Shown in pieces: positions 25,558 to 33,942 of a stretch of DNA of 43,557 bases. Below the pieces are notes generated by a model, which had not been told where the DNA came from, made no database searches, and saw nothing but the letters and a program-made list of their open reading frames with translations. The DNA comes from an uncultured Psychrobacter sp. (GTDB taxonomy: Bacteria; Pseudomonadota; Gammaproteobacteria; Pseudomonadales; Moraxellaceae). The stretch covers positions 223,307 through 266,863 of the forward strand of contig NZ_CANMRN010000005.1 of assembly GCF_947500265.1 (NCBI RefSeq), written 5' to 3'. Position 1 is the stretch's first letter. Each line of letters begins with the position of its first letter. Both the position numbers and the translations under genes were made by a program.

Positions 25558-25590
25558 GATTATCCTATGAGATCCCTTGTTAGGATAATC
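25558..25590. promoter_or_regulatory. Perfect 10-bp inverted repeat upstream of the ThDP gene
   Basis: GATTATCCTA and TAGGATAATC are separated by 13 bases and centred about 80 bp upstream of the ThDP start codon. They sit inside a wider symmetry (CCTATGA / TCATAGG). Neither strand has a T-run after it, so an operator or an mRNA processing hairpin is likelier than a terminator. Confidence 0.45.
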
Positions 25591-25665
25591 ATAGGACAGT
25601 CACTTTAAATACGAATTATCGCTGCTGAATATTGAACTCTACTTGAGCAAATAATTTGTCAGTTG

Positions 25666-27093
25666 TTAAATATTACTACTATCATCTCTAGTCATTAATG
25701 AGACAACAATTACTAAAAATATTGAAAGTGGTAAACCAATAAACACTGGATGTATGCCAAAAGGATGACCAAGAACTTGCCAAACTACTGCAATCACTAG
25801 CCCAACCCACATTGCTACAGTACCACCCAAACGTGTCGCTTTTTTCCAAAACAACCCTGCAGTAATGGGTGCTAACAAGCTTGATACCAACATAGCGGAG
25901 CCCATTATCCACAGTACGATGAGGTCTGGAATAAAGATAGCTAACGTCAAGGCGATACCCGCTACGCCAAGAACTGAGTAACGACTGTACTTTAAAAGGC
26001 GTTGATCAAGATCTTCTGAATGGTTTAGTCTTGGTTTGACAATGTCATTAATAATCGATGACGCACCTGCCATGAAAAATGAATCTGCTGTGGAGATGAC
26101 GGTAGCTAGAAGTGCAAGTACCATTACAACTATCATAGGGAAGCTAAACACATCGCCAATAATAGCAAAATAGGTTAAAGAGGCATTTTCTAGCGGTAGA
26201 TTAAGACCAAAACGCCCCATAATGCCGATCAGAATAACAAAAAATCCTGTTAAAAATGCGAGAACAATAGCGATCCAGAACCCAGTTTGTGCTGTTTTAG
26301 CACTATCAGCCGCCCAAAATCTCTGCCATAAATCCTGTCGCACAAATTGATAACCGCCTATGGTTAATATATAAACCATAACTTCAGACGCTGGAATATT
26401 GAAAAAACTTAAAAAATCGCTTTCGCCAGACAGTGCAACTTGTGTCTGCACTCCTTCAAGACCACCTGCTGCAATGAGAACAGTACAAAATAATATAAAG
26501 ATACCTACGGTCTGTATAGTGCCATGAAATGCATCTTGCCAAATAACAGACTTCATGCCACCAAAATAAGTCTTTAACGTGACCAATATGCCGCTGACTA
26601 TAACACCTGTCGTAATACTGGTACCCAAAGTCAGATTGAGGATTGTCGCAATTGCTACAAACTGCATACCTGTAATAGCGCTATACGCTACCAATAGACT
26701 CACCACTGTTGGAATTCTTGCCCCTTCTCCAAACCTTAATACTGTGAAATCTGCGATGGTCACCATATTATATTTTTCACCTAATGCTCGAACACGCTTT
26801 AGATAAAATGCCAGTATAAAAATACCAGCTAGAAATATACCAAAGTTTAGCCACTGTGGTCCCATGCCACGTATGAAACCTTGCTGCATATAACCTAACA
26901 AGATTGCCCCACCGACAGCAGTACCTGTAAAGGTTAAGATAAGTGGGAATAATTTTACTGATCTACCAGCGACGTTATAATCGTCGTAAGTTTTAATACT
27001 TTTTTTATTAATGTAAAAGGAAATGCCAAATAAAAACATGAAGTAAATAATAACCAAAGACCCTAATATCAGTCTTTCTCCTGAATCGTACAT
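25666..27093 (-). CDS. Sodium:solute symporter (SSS family)
   Basis: The membrane protein has about 13 hydrophobic helices. It carries SSS family marks such as AGRSVKLFPLILTFTGTAVGGAILLG in TM2, GMKSVIWQDAFHGTIQ after TM5, and ATVISTADSFFMAGAS-IINDI in the TM8 region, which includes the Na+-site Ser/Thr residues. I start at 27093 (MYDSGERL) because the GAGG ribosome site is 9 bases from this ATG, but directly abuts the upstream ATG at 27102. The cargo cannot be named; relatives import proline, pantothenate, allantoin-like or short carboxylate compounds. It sits between the amidohydrolase and ThDP genes, so uptake of that pathway's substrate is likely. Confidence 0.85.
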   Translation of the reverse strand: MYDSGERLILGSLVIIYFMFLFGISFYINKKSIKTYDDYNVAGRSVKLFPLILTFTGTAVGGAILLGYMQQGFIRGMGPQWLNFGIFLAGIFILAFYLKRVRALGEKYNMVTIADFTVLRFGEGARIPTVVSLLVAYSAITGMQFVAIATILNLTLGTSITTGVIVSGILVTLKTYFGGMKSVIWQDAFHGTIQTVGIFILFCTVLIAAGGLEGVQTQVALSGESDFLSFFNIPASEVMVYILTIGGYQFVRQDLWQRFWAADSAKTAQTGFWIAIVLAFLTGFFVILIGIMGRFGLNLPLENASLTYFAIIGDVFSFPMIVVMVLALLATVISTADSFFMAGASSIINDIVKPRLNHSEDLDQRLLKYSRYSVLGVAGIALTLAIFIPDLIVLWIMGSAMLVSSLLAPITAGLFWKKATRLGGTVAMWVGLVIAVVWQVLGHPFGIHPVFIGLPLSIFLVIVVSLMTRDDSSNI

Positions 27094-27246
27094 AATGTCC
27101 ATCCTCGGAATATTTAAATCGTAATAAAATAGCTTTCAACAAAAAACCTAGTAATAACGGAGTATAATAAAACTCCTATAATCCGGATAAAAAGGACTGA
27201 AAATTGTTATTAAGTTTTTAATAAAATAGCCACTAGCTTGACTAAT

Positions 27247-28503
27247 TTAGTTTTTACCATCGTCGATGATAGCTGTCTCTAAAACAGCATGTAACAACAC
27301 ATTAGTGCCTGCGACCGCCCATTCAGAGGAAATCTCTTCATTTTCATTATGCGATATACCATCTACGCAAGGGCACATAATCATCGCAGAGGGCGCTACA
27401 TCTGCTATCCAAAAAGCATCATGTCCAGCACCAGAGCAAATATCAATATTCGAGTAACCTAACTTACTGGTTGCGTCACGAATTATCTTCACTAGTTTTG
27501 GATCAAAAGCGACAGGATCTTTGTGTCCTACTATCTCTATTGAACAGCCCACCTCAAACTCTGATGATATTTGGTGTACCCTAGCTTTTATCTGATTACA
27601 TAACTCATCGAATTTATCTTGCGAAGCTGCCCTGATATCTATAGTAAATACCACTTTACTCGGAAGGACATTGCGAGAGTTTGGAGAAACGTCAATCTTA
27701 CCCACTGAAACTGCGGTATTAGGTTGATTGTCCATGACCAAATCATGGGAAACATGAATTATTTTAGCCATTGCTAAAGAAGCGTTTGACCTCATTGTCA
27801 TAGGTGTCGAGCCAGTATGTGCAGCCTTACCTGTCAATGTCACTTCAAGAGCAGCCAGACCTTGACCATGCGTCACAACCCCTATCAACTTATCTTCTGC
27901 CTCTAAGATGGGACCTTGTTCAATATGGTATTCATAATAAGCATGTATCTCTGGCTTCCCTACGGGCATATCACCCAGCCAACCTGTACGTATTAACTCA
28001 TCTTTTATACTAATGTCGTCTGGATCTGTACAATTGTATGCGTATTCGAGATCATATTTACCGGCATAGACGCCTGATGCAATCATGGACGGTGCAAAGC
28101 GTGAACCTTCTTCATTTGTCCAGTTTGCGACGACTATTGGGTGTTTAGTTTCAATGTTATGCTCATTAAGTGAACGCACAACTTCTAATCCAGCTAAAAC
28201 GCCTAAAATACCATCATATCTACCACCCGTAGGCTGCGTATCGAGATGAGAACCTATCATGACAGGTAGTGCGTTTGGATCAGTACCCTCTCTAAAGGCA
28301 AACATAGAACCAAGTTCATCAATTTTTACGACCATATCTTCAGTTTCACACCAATTTTTGAAAAGGGTGCGACCTTCATTATCTTCATCTGTTAGTGCCT
28401 GTCTATTGCTGCCACCAGCAATACCTGGACCAATCTTCGCCATATCCATCAAAGATGCCCATAAGCGACTCTCGCTGGCAGTAATCTCAGTATTTTTAAT
28501 CAT
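27247..28503 (-). CDS. M20-type N-carbamoyl-amino acid / ureido amidohydrolase
   Basis: The 418-residue zinc hydrolase belongs to the hydantoinase/carbamoylase branch of peptidase family M20 (AllC, HyuC, beta-ureidopropionase). Metal-site residues are visible: His86 in GSHLDTQPTGG, Asp97 in RYDG, Glu131-Glu132 in NWTNEEGSRF, His in HIEQGP and the late His in VDGISHNENE. SGAGHDAF near the C-terminus is another family mark. It would release NH3 and CO2 from an N-carbamoyl compound or hydrolyse a similar amide. It is 74 bp downstream of the acetylpolyamine-amidohydrolase-like gene in the same operon. The exact substrate cannot be decided between carbamoyl amino acids, ureidoglycine-like compounds and simple N-acyl amino acids. 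Confidence 0.82.
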   Translation of the reverse strand: MIKNTEITASESRLWASLMDMAKIGPGIAGGSNRQALTDEDNEGRTLFKNWCETEDMVVKIDELGSMFAFREGTDPNALPVMIGSHLDTQPTGGRYDGILGVLAGLEVVRSLNEHNIETKHPIVVANWTNEEGSRFAPSMIASGVYAGKYDLEYAYNCTDPDDISIKDELIRTGWLGDMPVGKPEIHAYYEYHIEQGPILEAEDKLIGVVTHGQGLAALEVTLTGKAAHTGSTPMTMRSNASLAMAKIIHVSHDLVMDNQPNTAVSVGKIDVSPNSRNVLPSKVVFTIDIRAASQDKFDELCNQIKARVHQISSEFEVGCSIEIVGHKDPVAFDPKLVKIIRDATSKLGYSNIDICSGAGHDAFWIADVAPSAMIMCPCVDGISHNENEEISSEWAVAGTNVLLHAVLETAIIDDGKN

Positions 28504-28577
28504 TTTAGTCCGACCTTTAATTAGGTTCTAATTTCGCTAGATAGCTCAATGAACAATCGATCATTAACTACAGCTAC

Positions 28578-29639
28578 TCACTTATTATTGATGATTTTTT
28601 CTGAAGTAAATCCAGAGATGAAAGCTTGTAAGTTTTCATTGAGCTTTTCTATGCAATACCCTCCTTCGACCAGCACAATGACCGGTTTGTTTATTGCTTG
28701 GATTTTTTCTGCCAAAATTTTGAAGCCTTTAGTGCTAACATGACATTTGGCTTGTGGATCATCTTTATAAACATCAAACCCTAAAACATGAACAATAACG
28801 TCTGGGTCAAAGAGTTTTAGAGCGTCGATTGATTGATCGACGTAATGAAAAAATCCGGATTCATCTGTGCCATGTGGCATTGGAAAATTGATGTTATATC
28901 CATAGCCCGCCCCTACACCTCGTTCGTGCTCATGACCTGCGACTACTGGATAAAAATTAATAGGACTGCCATGTACAGACGTATATAGCACATCGTTACG
29001 ATCGTAAAATATTTCCTGAATACCTTGCCCATGATGCATATCAGTATCTATGATGGCGATTTTTTGAAATTTTTGACGAAGATGCTCAGCGATGATTGCA
29101 GCATTATTTAGATAACAAAAACCACCTGCTGCGTTCTTACGAGCATGATGGCCTGCAGGTCTAGTTAGGCATATTTGAATATCATTTTGATTAAGGTTTT
29201 GACTGTCTTTATCATTTAATAAGGCGTCAGCAGCGTTGAGTGCTGTTTGAGCCGACCAATAGATAGAGGTCCATGAGTGCTTGCCAATTGGTGCACTACC
29301 ATCGGCTTGATATTTAGCCGCTTTGGCCAAGATACCAAGACCTTCATTGTTGTTTGGCATATAGATAGTAGTTTGAACTTCCTCGCCCATTTCTTCATCG
29401 ACCGCCATCCACTCACTGTAGGCGTTCTTCAAAAAATCCACGTAACCCAAATCATGCACTGCTAAAATCGGCGCGATGCCTATATCTTTAGCGGTCGTTA
29501 CTTTCAAGTCTAACACCTCTGGCGCTTTTAAAAGCTCAGTCAAACGCTCAGGCTTTTCTTGCGGCTGACGCATTTTCCCTCGAGAAAAATAGCTTTTCGG
29601 ATGATGAAGCATTTGATTTTCGTGGTTATAAATTTTCAT
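28578..29639 (-). CDS. Histone-deacetylase-family amidohydrolase, acetylpolyamine amidohydrolase-like
   Basis: The 353-residue zinc enzyme removes an acyl group from an amine, in bacteria most often from N-acetylated polyamines. Catalytic landmarks are all present: His164-His165 in RPAGHHARKNAAGGFCYLNNAA, the zinc ligands Asp200 and His202 in DTDMHHGQG, Asp289 in LGFDVYKDDP, and the transition-state Tyr in VEGGYCIE. The EGGY form and the N-terminal SYFSRGKMRQPQEKPERL loop match the bacterial APAH group rather than eukaryotic class I HDACs. AAGGAA precedes the ATG. It is the first gene of the leftward operon, so deacylation may be the first internal step of that pathway. Confidence 0.8.
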   Translation of the reverse strand: MKIYNHENQMLHHPKSYFSRGKMRQPQEKPERLTELLKAPEVLDLKVTTAKDIGIAPILAVHDLGYVDFLKNAYSEWMAVDEEMGEEVQTTIYMPNNNEGLGILAKAAKYQADGSAPIGKHSWTSIYWSAQTALNAADALLNDKDSQNLNQNDIQICLTRPAGHHARKNAAGGFCYLNNAAIIAEHLRQKFQKIAIIDTDMHHGQGIQEIFYDRNDVLYTSVHGSPINFYPVVAGHEHERGVGAGYGYNINFPMPHGTDESGFFHYVDQSIDALKLFDPDVIVHVLGFDVYKDDPQAKCHVSTKGFKILAEKIQAINKPVIVLVEGGYCIEKLNENLQAFISGFTSEKIINNK

Positions 29640-30028
29640 TTTGAACGTTTCCTTGTTTCTAAATTACTTAAAAATTATATTAAAAATCCTAATACACTTA
29701 CTAAAGTATGTTTGGCTGCACCCTATGGTAGATGGCTATATTCAATAGGTTTTACTTGTTTTTCTATAATATATGTTGCTGAAAAGTCACAGTCAAACGT
29801 TATAAATTAATAGTATGTATAAGCACAGCTAATATCAATAAAGTTAATTTCATAAGAAACTTATTGATTAAAAGTACAATTGAACTTGTAATTAGAGATT
29901 AAGAAAAGAATATACGTGAAAGCACCCAAACGTCATTAATGTGTTGTATGAAAAGATGCTGTTTGAGCTATGCTGAAGAAACTTTACAATTAAAATTGCT
30001 AAACTAAGCGTATTAACCGGAGTTTGTC
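29640..30028. other. AT-rich gap upstream of the leftward operon
   Basis: This gap must hold the promoter of the 29639-23836 operon. I see no convincing -35/-10 pair or palindrome, and no gene with a ribosome site. It lies between the operon and the second IS3 relic, inside the right direct repeat. Confidence 0.3.
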
Positions 30029-30282
30029 ATGACCAAAAAATCAGAACATAAAATGACAAATTTAAAGCCAAGGCTGTCAAGAAGATAGCCATATCGGAAA
30101 AGAATAAACGCCAATTTATAATGTTCTAAGAGGAACGAGGGATATTAGAGGATAAAGCGAAGCACTGTTTCGCCCTGATGTAAGATAAAAACTATGCTCG
30201 TAGTGTGATTAGCATTAAAAAAAGTTTGGTCTATAGATCACCAAGCAAGGTATGGTCTGACTTTTACCATCAGGCTGCGTAA
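30029..30282 (+). pseudogene. Internally deleted IS3-family element relic (OrfA start joined to OrfB end)
   Basis: The segment opens with an OrfA-like start, MTKKSEHKMT, and after a one-base shift continues FKAKAVKKIA, the usual N-terminus of IS3 OrfA proteins. About 50 bp further on the frame resembles the OrfB end: KHCFAL, ISIKKSLVYRSPSKVW, then DFYHQAA and a stop at 30282. These parts align with the minus-strand relic at 6985-7335 (KHCFA ... RIKKGLDYRSP--MW-SYY). About 1 kb of transposase is missing between them. It lies inside the 21-kb block near its right repeat. Confidence 0.65.
30157..30173. repeat. Short palindromic repeat inside the IS3 relic, copy 3
   Basis: GCGAAGCACTGTTTCGC is palindromic with one G-T pair and falls in the frame that gives KHCFA, the same place as copy 1 at 7095-7111 in the other relic. 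The arms differ between copies (GCAAAG, GCGGAG, GCGAAG) with compensating changes on the other side, which suggests a selected hairpin or a mobile palindrome family. Confidence 0.55.
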
Positions 30283-30442
30283 CTAAAATATCCCAGGTTT
30301 AACTGTACGGATTTGATAGCGGAGGTCAGACAATTTGAAAAAAGTAGCATTTACACTATCATTTTAGTCACTTACGGTATTTTTATTGTTCGAACTTATA
30401 AAGGCTTTATTTATCATAAATTTAATGTAGTAATTTGAATTC

Positions 30443-30518
30443 TGGTGGGCGCACCATTAAATAATATTAGAAGTAATAAAAAACCCCATAGCCTATACGC
30501 TGTGGGGTTTTTTATTAC
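30443..30518. repeat. Right direct repeat of the 21-kb block, tRNA-3'-end-like with terminator
   Basis: This is the second copy of the 9382-9457 sequence, in the same orientation. It starts TGGTGGGCGCACCA, with the same AT spacer (one C-to-T change, one A/G gap) and the same hairpin loop. Sequences outside the 76 bp are unrelated, so the repeat edges are sharp. No tRNA body precedes this copy either. The two copies bound the catabolic block in the way attL and attR bound an island. Confidence 0.7.
30481..30513 (+). terminator. Intrinsic terminator within the right direct repeat
   Basis: The same AACCCCATAGC / GCTGTGGGGTT stem with loop CTATAC as at 9421, followed by six T. No gene reads into it from the left except the IS3 relic, so it may be a passenger of the duplicated tRNA 3' region. 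Confidence 0.75.
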
Positions 30519-30964
30519 CTCTAAAACACGGTAGTTAACGATTAATAACGGTTGAGCTACAAACCTATAACGGCTGAAGCCATAATGCTTTTGTTATTAA
30601 TGTATGATTAATAACACTTTCATCAGATTGGTTTATCTAAACTCAGTACGACTTTCAGTACAACAGTCTTTGGTACAGTCGCGTTATTTCAATAAAGCCA
30701 TTACATTAGGCTTTTGACTAAGCGAGTAGAAGAAATAGTGTGATGAGAATAAGCTTCTCATAAATAAGGATCCGTAAACAGTTAGTGCTATTTTTGATAG
30801 CCATGTTGCCGTTGATCACTGAGACCGCATACTTACTGAAGAACTCCTTCACATTACTATTATAACGTTGGATCAGTTACTGCCTTATCTTAGCTGAAAA
30901 AATCTGTTTCCCCTTTCCGTAGAACGATTTCACGATTATTAAAATTCATCTTTAGGAGGATGTT
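30519..30964. other. Gap between the right repeat and the alpha/beta hydrolase
   Basis: No supported gene. A 44-codon minus-strand frame with a GTG start (30718-30852) has no recognisable motif and no clear ribosome site. The last 100 bp must hold the promoter of the downstream hydrolase; no strong consensus boxes are visible. Confidence 0.3.
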
Positions 30965-31786
30965 ATGAGCACTCAAATAACAGAAAATTATACATATATT
31001 GACGGGCATAAGATTGCATTTCTAGAACAAGGTTCAGGTAGTCCAATAATCCTGCTGCACGGGATTCCAACCAATAGTCTTATGTGGCGAAATATTATTC
31101 CACAACTTGCAAAAACACATCGGGTCATCGCCCCCGACCTTCTCAACTATGGGAAATCTGCAAAACCAAAAAACGCAGATGTGTCCATTAATGCACAAAG
31201 CAACACGATTGTAAAACTCATGGATGTCCTAGGTGCGCGGCAAGCAGATATTGTTGGACATGATATTGGTGGAGGCGTTGCTCAGTTGATAGCTGTCAAT
31301 TATCCAGAGAAAGTTCGAAAGCTGATTTTGATAGATAGCATCTGCTTCGATTCATGGCCTATCCCAGATTTTGAGCCGCTACAGGAACCTGGTGCTGAGT
31401 CAGAGATGAGTCTAGAGGACTTTTTAAGCATGATGCGAGGCTTCCTACCAAAAGGGGTATATGATAAGAGTGTCATGACTGATGAGCTTATTGAGATGTA
31501 TCTTGAGCCTTGGTCAACTGAAGATGGCAAGCATGCCTTCTTTCGCAATCTCAGACGGTTGAATAAAGAGTATACTCAGGCCATTACTGACGAACTTAGC
31601 AACCTTCCACATCAGACGTTCATTATGTGGGGCGACAAAGACCCTTTCCAAAAACCGGAATATGCACCAAAGCTGGCAGAAGCGATTCCAAACGCAAAGC
31701 TTGTCTGGATTAAAGATGTTGCTCATTGGTTGATTGATGAGAAACCTGATGAAATTGGTGAGCATATCAATCAGTTTCTAAGCTAA
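30965..31786 (+). CDS. Alpha/beta hydrolase with Asp nucleophile (dehalogenase/epoxide-hydrolase-like)
   Basis: The 273-residue protein has an aspartate nucleophile, Asp100 in VGHDIGGGVAQ, in place of the usual serine. The other active-site residues are Asp226 in WGDKDPF and His254 in DVAHWLID. The LHGIPTNSLMWRNIIP segment matches haloalkane dehalogenases and epoxide hydrolases. The residue after the nucleophile is Ile; haloalkane dehalogenases usually have a halide-binding Trp there, so a classic dehalogenase is doubtful. A TTTAGGAGG ribosome site is very strong. It is a single-gene unit with its own terminator at 31826-31873. Haloacetate dehalogenase or epoxide hydrolase are the leading alternatives. 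Confidence 0.72.
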   Translation: MSTQITENYTYIDGHKIAFLEQGSGSPIILLHGIPTNSLMWRNIIPQLAKTHRVIAPDLLNYGKSAKPKNADVSINAQSNTIVKLMDVLGARQADIVGHDIGGGVAQLIAVNYPEKVRKLILIDSICFDSWPIPDFEPLQEPGAESEMSLEDFLSMMRGFLPKGVYDKSVMTDELIEMYLEPWSTEDGKHAFFRNLRRLNKEYTQAITDELSNLPHQTFIMWGDKDPFQKPEYAPKLAEAIPNAKLVWIKDVAHWLIDEKPDEIGEHINQFLS

Positions 31787-31825
31787 AACATGAGTGACAC
31801 AGAGACACAGAGACACATAGCATAG

Positions 31826-31873
31826 CGCTGCATCGAACAGAAATACTATATTACTGTTTAATGCAGCGTTTTT
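31826..31873 (+). terminator. Intrinsic terminator after the Asp-type hydrolase
   Basis: CGCTGCAT and ATGCAGCG pair around a 27-base loop that contains a second pair of arms (AACAG/CTGTT), and TTTTTATT follows on the plus strand. It starts 40 bp after the stop codon. Confidence 0.75.
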
Positions 31874-32127
31874 ATTGTACCGTTCGCCATTACAGAGAGC
31901 TAACTGTAGACGTGTATACGAAATGGAATTTCAACAATTCCACAAAGCATAGCTTGGTGTAAAAAACTATTGAGCCCACAGCTTACTCTGAGTAAGCACA
32001 CCTGTTAAGATATAATTAGTAATCATTTAAACCCTTGACAACCTCTCACAAGGATTCTTTATTGCCTTTTAACAACTATAATCATTAATTGCTTACTATC
32101 TTAATTGCCATATTGCCCAAAATTGAT

Positions 32128-32170
32128 AAAGCCTTTCAAGCTTAATACTTCATAACTTGAAAGGCTTTTT
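32128..32170. terminator. Bidirectional terminator between convergent genes
   Basis: AAAGCCTTTCAAG and CTTGAAAGGCTTT form a 13-bp perfect stem with a T-run on the plus strand and an A-run at its left edge. It sits between the plus-strand hydrolase and the minus-strand GMC oxidoreductase and could serve both. The 500-bp gap 31787-32283 has no gene besides these two terminators. Confidence 0.8.
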
Positions 32171-32283
32171 CGATAACATGCTTTTATCTAGGTAAGGCGC
32201 TTGATATTGGGGTTAGATTTATTTTTAAAGGCTGAAAAATATTAACATGGAGTCCCATTTGGATATCTGACTCCATACATAGT

Positions 32284-33942
32284 TTATGCATTGTCCTCTT
32301 TAATCATGTCAGCTGCCTTCTCTGCTACCATAATTGTGGGTGCATTTGTATTACCAGCCATAACGAACGGGAAAATAGAGGCATCTACCACACGCAGTTT
32401 TTTAACACCTCGAACCTTTAATCGCGGTGTCACCACTGCTAAACCATCACTTCCCATTTTACAGGTGCCATTCTGGTGATGGTAACTTACAACTGACGAA
32501 CGCACATACTCTGCAATTTGTTCATCTGTTTTAACACCTTCACCTGGATATATTTCTCGACCACGCCATTCTTTTAAGGCTTGTTGGTTTGCGATATTAC
32601 GCATTTGTTTAATCGAAGTCACTAATGTATCGACATCATATTGTGTATCAAGTACATTTGGATCGATATTCATCTTATCGTCAGGATTAGAACTGTTTAG
32701 TGTAATCCTACCGCGTGAGGTCGGTCTAACTCCTGCAGCTACTAGAGAGAATGCATTTTGAACGGAACTATCTTGACCAGGTGCGTAATAAGGAACATGG
32801 AAAAAAAGTGGCTGCATATCGGCCCCTGGTAGAACTGTCTGAGTTTTTGCAAACATATGAGCATGCAATACTTGAATAGACATGTCACTTGGTGGCGGGA
32901 GCTCTTTCTTTCCTTCGTATATTACAGGGCTTAAGTTATGATCGTGGAGGTTTTCACCTACACCGGGGCTATCGACAACCACATTAATACCAAGCTTTTC
33001 TAACTCTGATTTTGACCCAATGCCTGATAGCATCAAAATACGAGGAGATTCAATAGCACCGCCACATACAATCACTTCTTTTTTAGCTTTGACTGTTTTG
33101 ATAGTGCCTTCTTGACGATATGTAACACCTGTTGCTACACCCTTTGTTATATTTACTTTATGGACACGTGAGTTAGTTATTAATGATAAATTAGGACGAT
33201 TGAGAGCTGGCCGTAAGAAAGCGACTGCTGTGGAGTGTCTCTTCCCATCTTTCGTATTTAAATCAGTATAACTGACCCCTTCTTGTGTCTCCCCATTGCT
33301 GTCATCATTAAAAGAGATACCAGACTCTATAGCAGCATCAACTATCGCTTTCGTTACTGGATGAGGAGTAAAATCTGCAGTAACATGAAGTAGCCCGTCA
33401 CCGCCATGATAGACACTTGGACCACGTGAGTAATTTTCTGACTTTTTGAAATATGGTAGTACATCGTTATAAGACCACCCATCACAACCTAATTCATTTG
33501 CCCAATGGTCATAATCAGACGCATTACCTCTTACATAAATCATAGCATTTAACGACGACGACCCACCCACCGTTTTACCACGCGGCCAATTTAAGATACG
33601 ATAGTGTGCATTTTTTTGCGGTATTGTTTTATAGTCCCAATCATATTCGGTACCCCATAGCTCAATTAAACGCATAGGTGTTGATATCATTTCACTGTTA
33701 TCGGGACCTCCTGCTTCAATAATAAGTACCTGACTACCGTCTTCAGTTAAACGATTCGCAAGTACACACCCTGCCGAACCTGCGCCAATAATCACATAAT
33801 CGAATTCTTTACTATGGCTATCTATAGGATTAATACTTGCACCTATAGCACCCTTAGACAACATAAGTACACCTGAGACAACTGCGGTATATCCTAAAAA
33901 ATTGCGACGTGAAATACCTTTTGATTTATTTTTAGTAGACAT
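32284..33942 (-). CDS. GMC-family FAD oxidoreductase with Tat signal
   Basis: The 552-residue flavoprotein belongs to the glucose-methanol-choline family of alcohol/choline dehydrogenases. It begins with a twin-arginine signal (ISRRNFLGYTAVVSGVLML), so it is folded with FAD in the cytoplasm and exported. The mature protein opens with the FAD-binding DYVIIGAGSAGCVLANRL and has the second GMC signature GGAIESPRILMLSGIG. The active-site His is in VVSYHHQNGTCKMG, and the C-terminal segment reads VMAGNTNAPTIMVAEKAADMI. AAAAAGGAG precedes the ATG. Most bacterial choline dehydrogenase-like GMC enzymes are cytoplasmic, so export is unusual. It may oxidise aryl or alkyl alcohols in the periplasm, beside the copper amine oxidase. 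The substrate is unknown. Confidence 0.83.
   Translation of the reverse strand: MSTKNKSKGISRRNFLGYTAVVSGVLMLSKGAIGASINPIDSHSKEFDYVIIGAGSAGCVLANRLTEDGSQVLIIEAGGPDNSEMISTPMRLIELWGTEYDWDYKTIPQKNAHYRILNWPRGKTVGGSSSLNAMIYVRGNASDYDHWANELGCDGWSYNDVLPYFKKSENYSRGPSVYHGGDGLLHVTADFTPHPVTKAIVDAAIESGISFNDDSNGETQEGVSYTDLNTKDGKRHSTAVAFLRPALNRPNLSLITNSRVHKVNITKGVATGVTYRQEGTIKTVKAKKEVIVCGGAIESPRILMLSGIGSKSELEKLGINVVVDSPGVGENLHDHNLSPVIYEGKKELPPPSDMSIQVLHAHMFAKTQTVLPGADMQPLFFHVPYYAPGQDSSVQNAFSLVAAGVRPTSRGRITLNSSNPDDKMNIDPNVLDTQYDVDTLVTSIKQMRNIANQQALKEWRGREIYPGEGVKTDEQIAEYVRSSVVSYHHQNGTCKMGSDGLAVVTPRLKVRGVKKLRVVDASIFPFVMAGNTNAPTIMVAEKAADMIKEDNA

Noticed and set aside
30718..30852. 44-codon minus-strand reading frame with a GTG start
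   Set aside because: It has no recognisable motif, a poor ribosome site and sits in a decayed region; it could be chance or a gene fragment.
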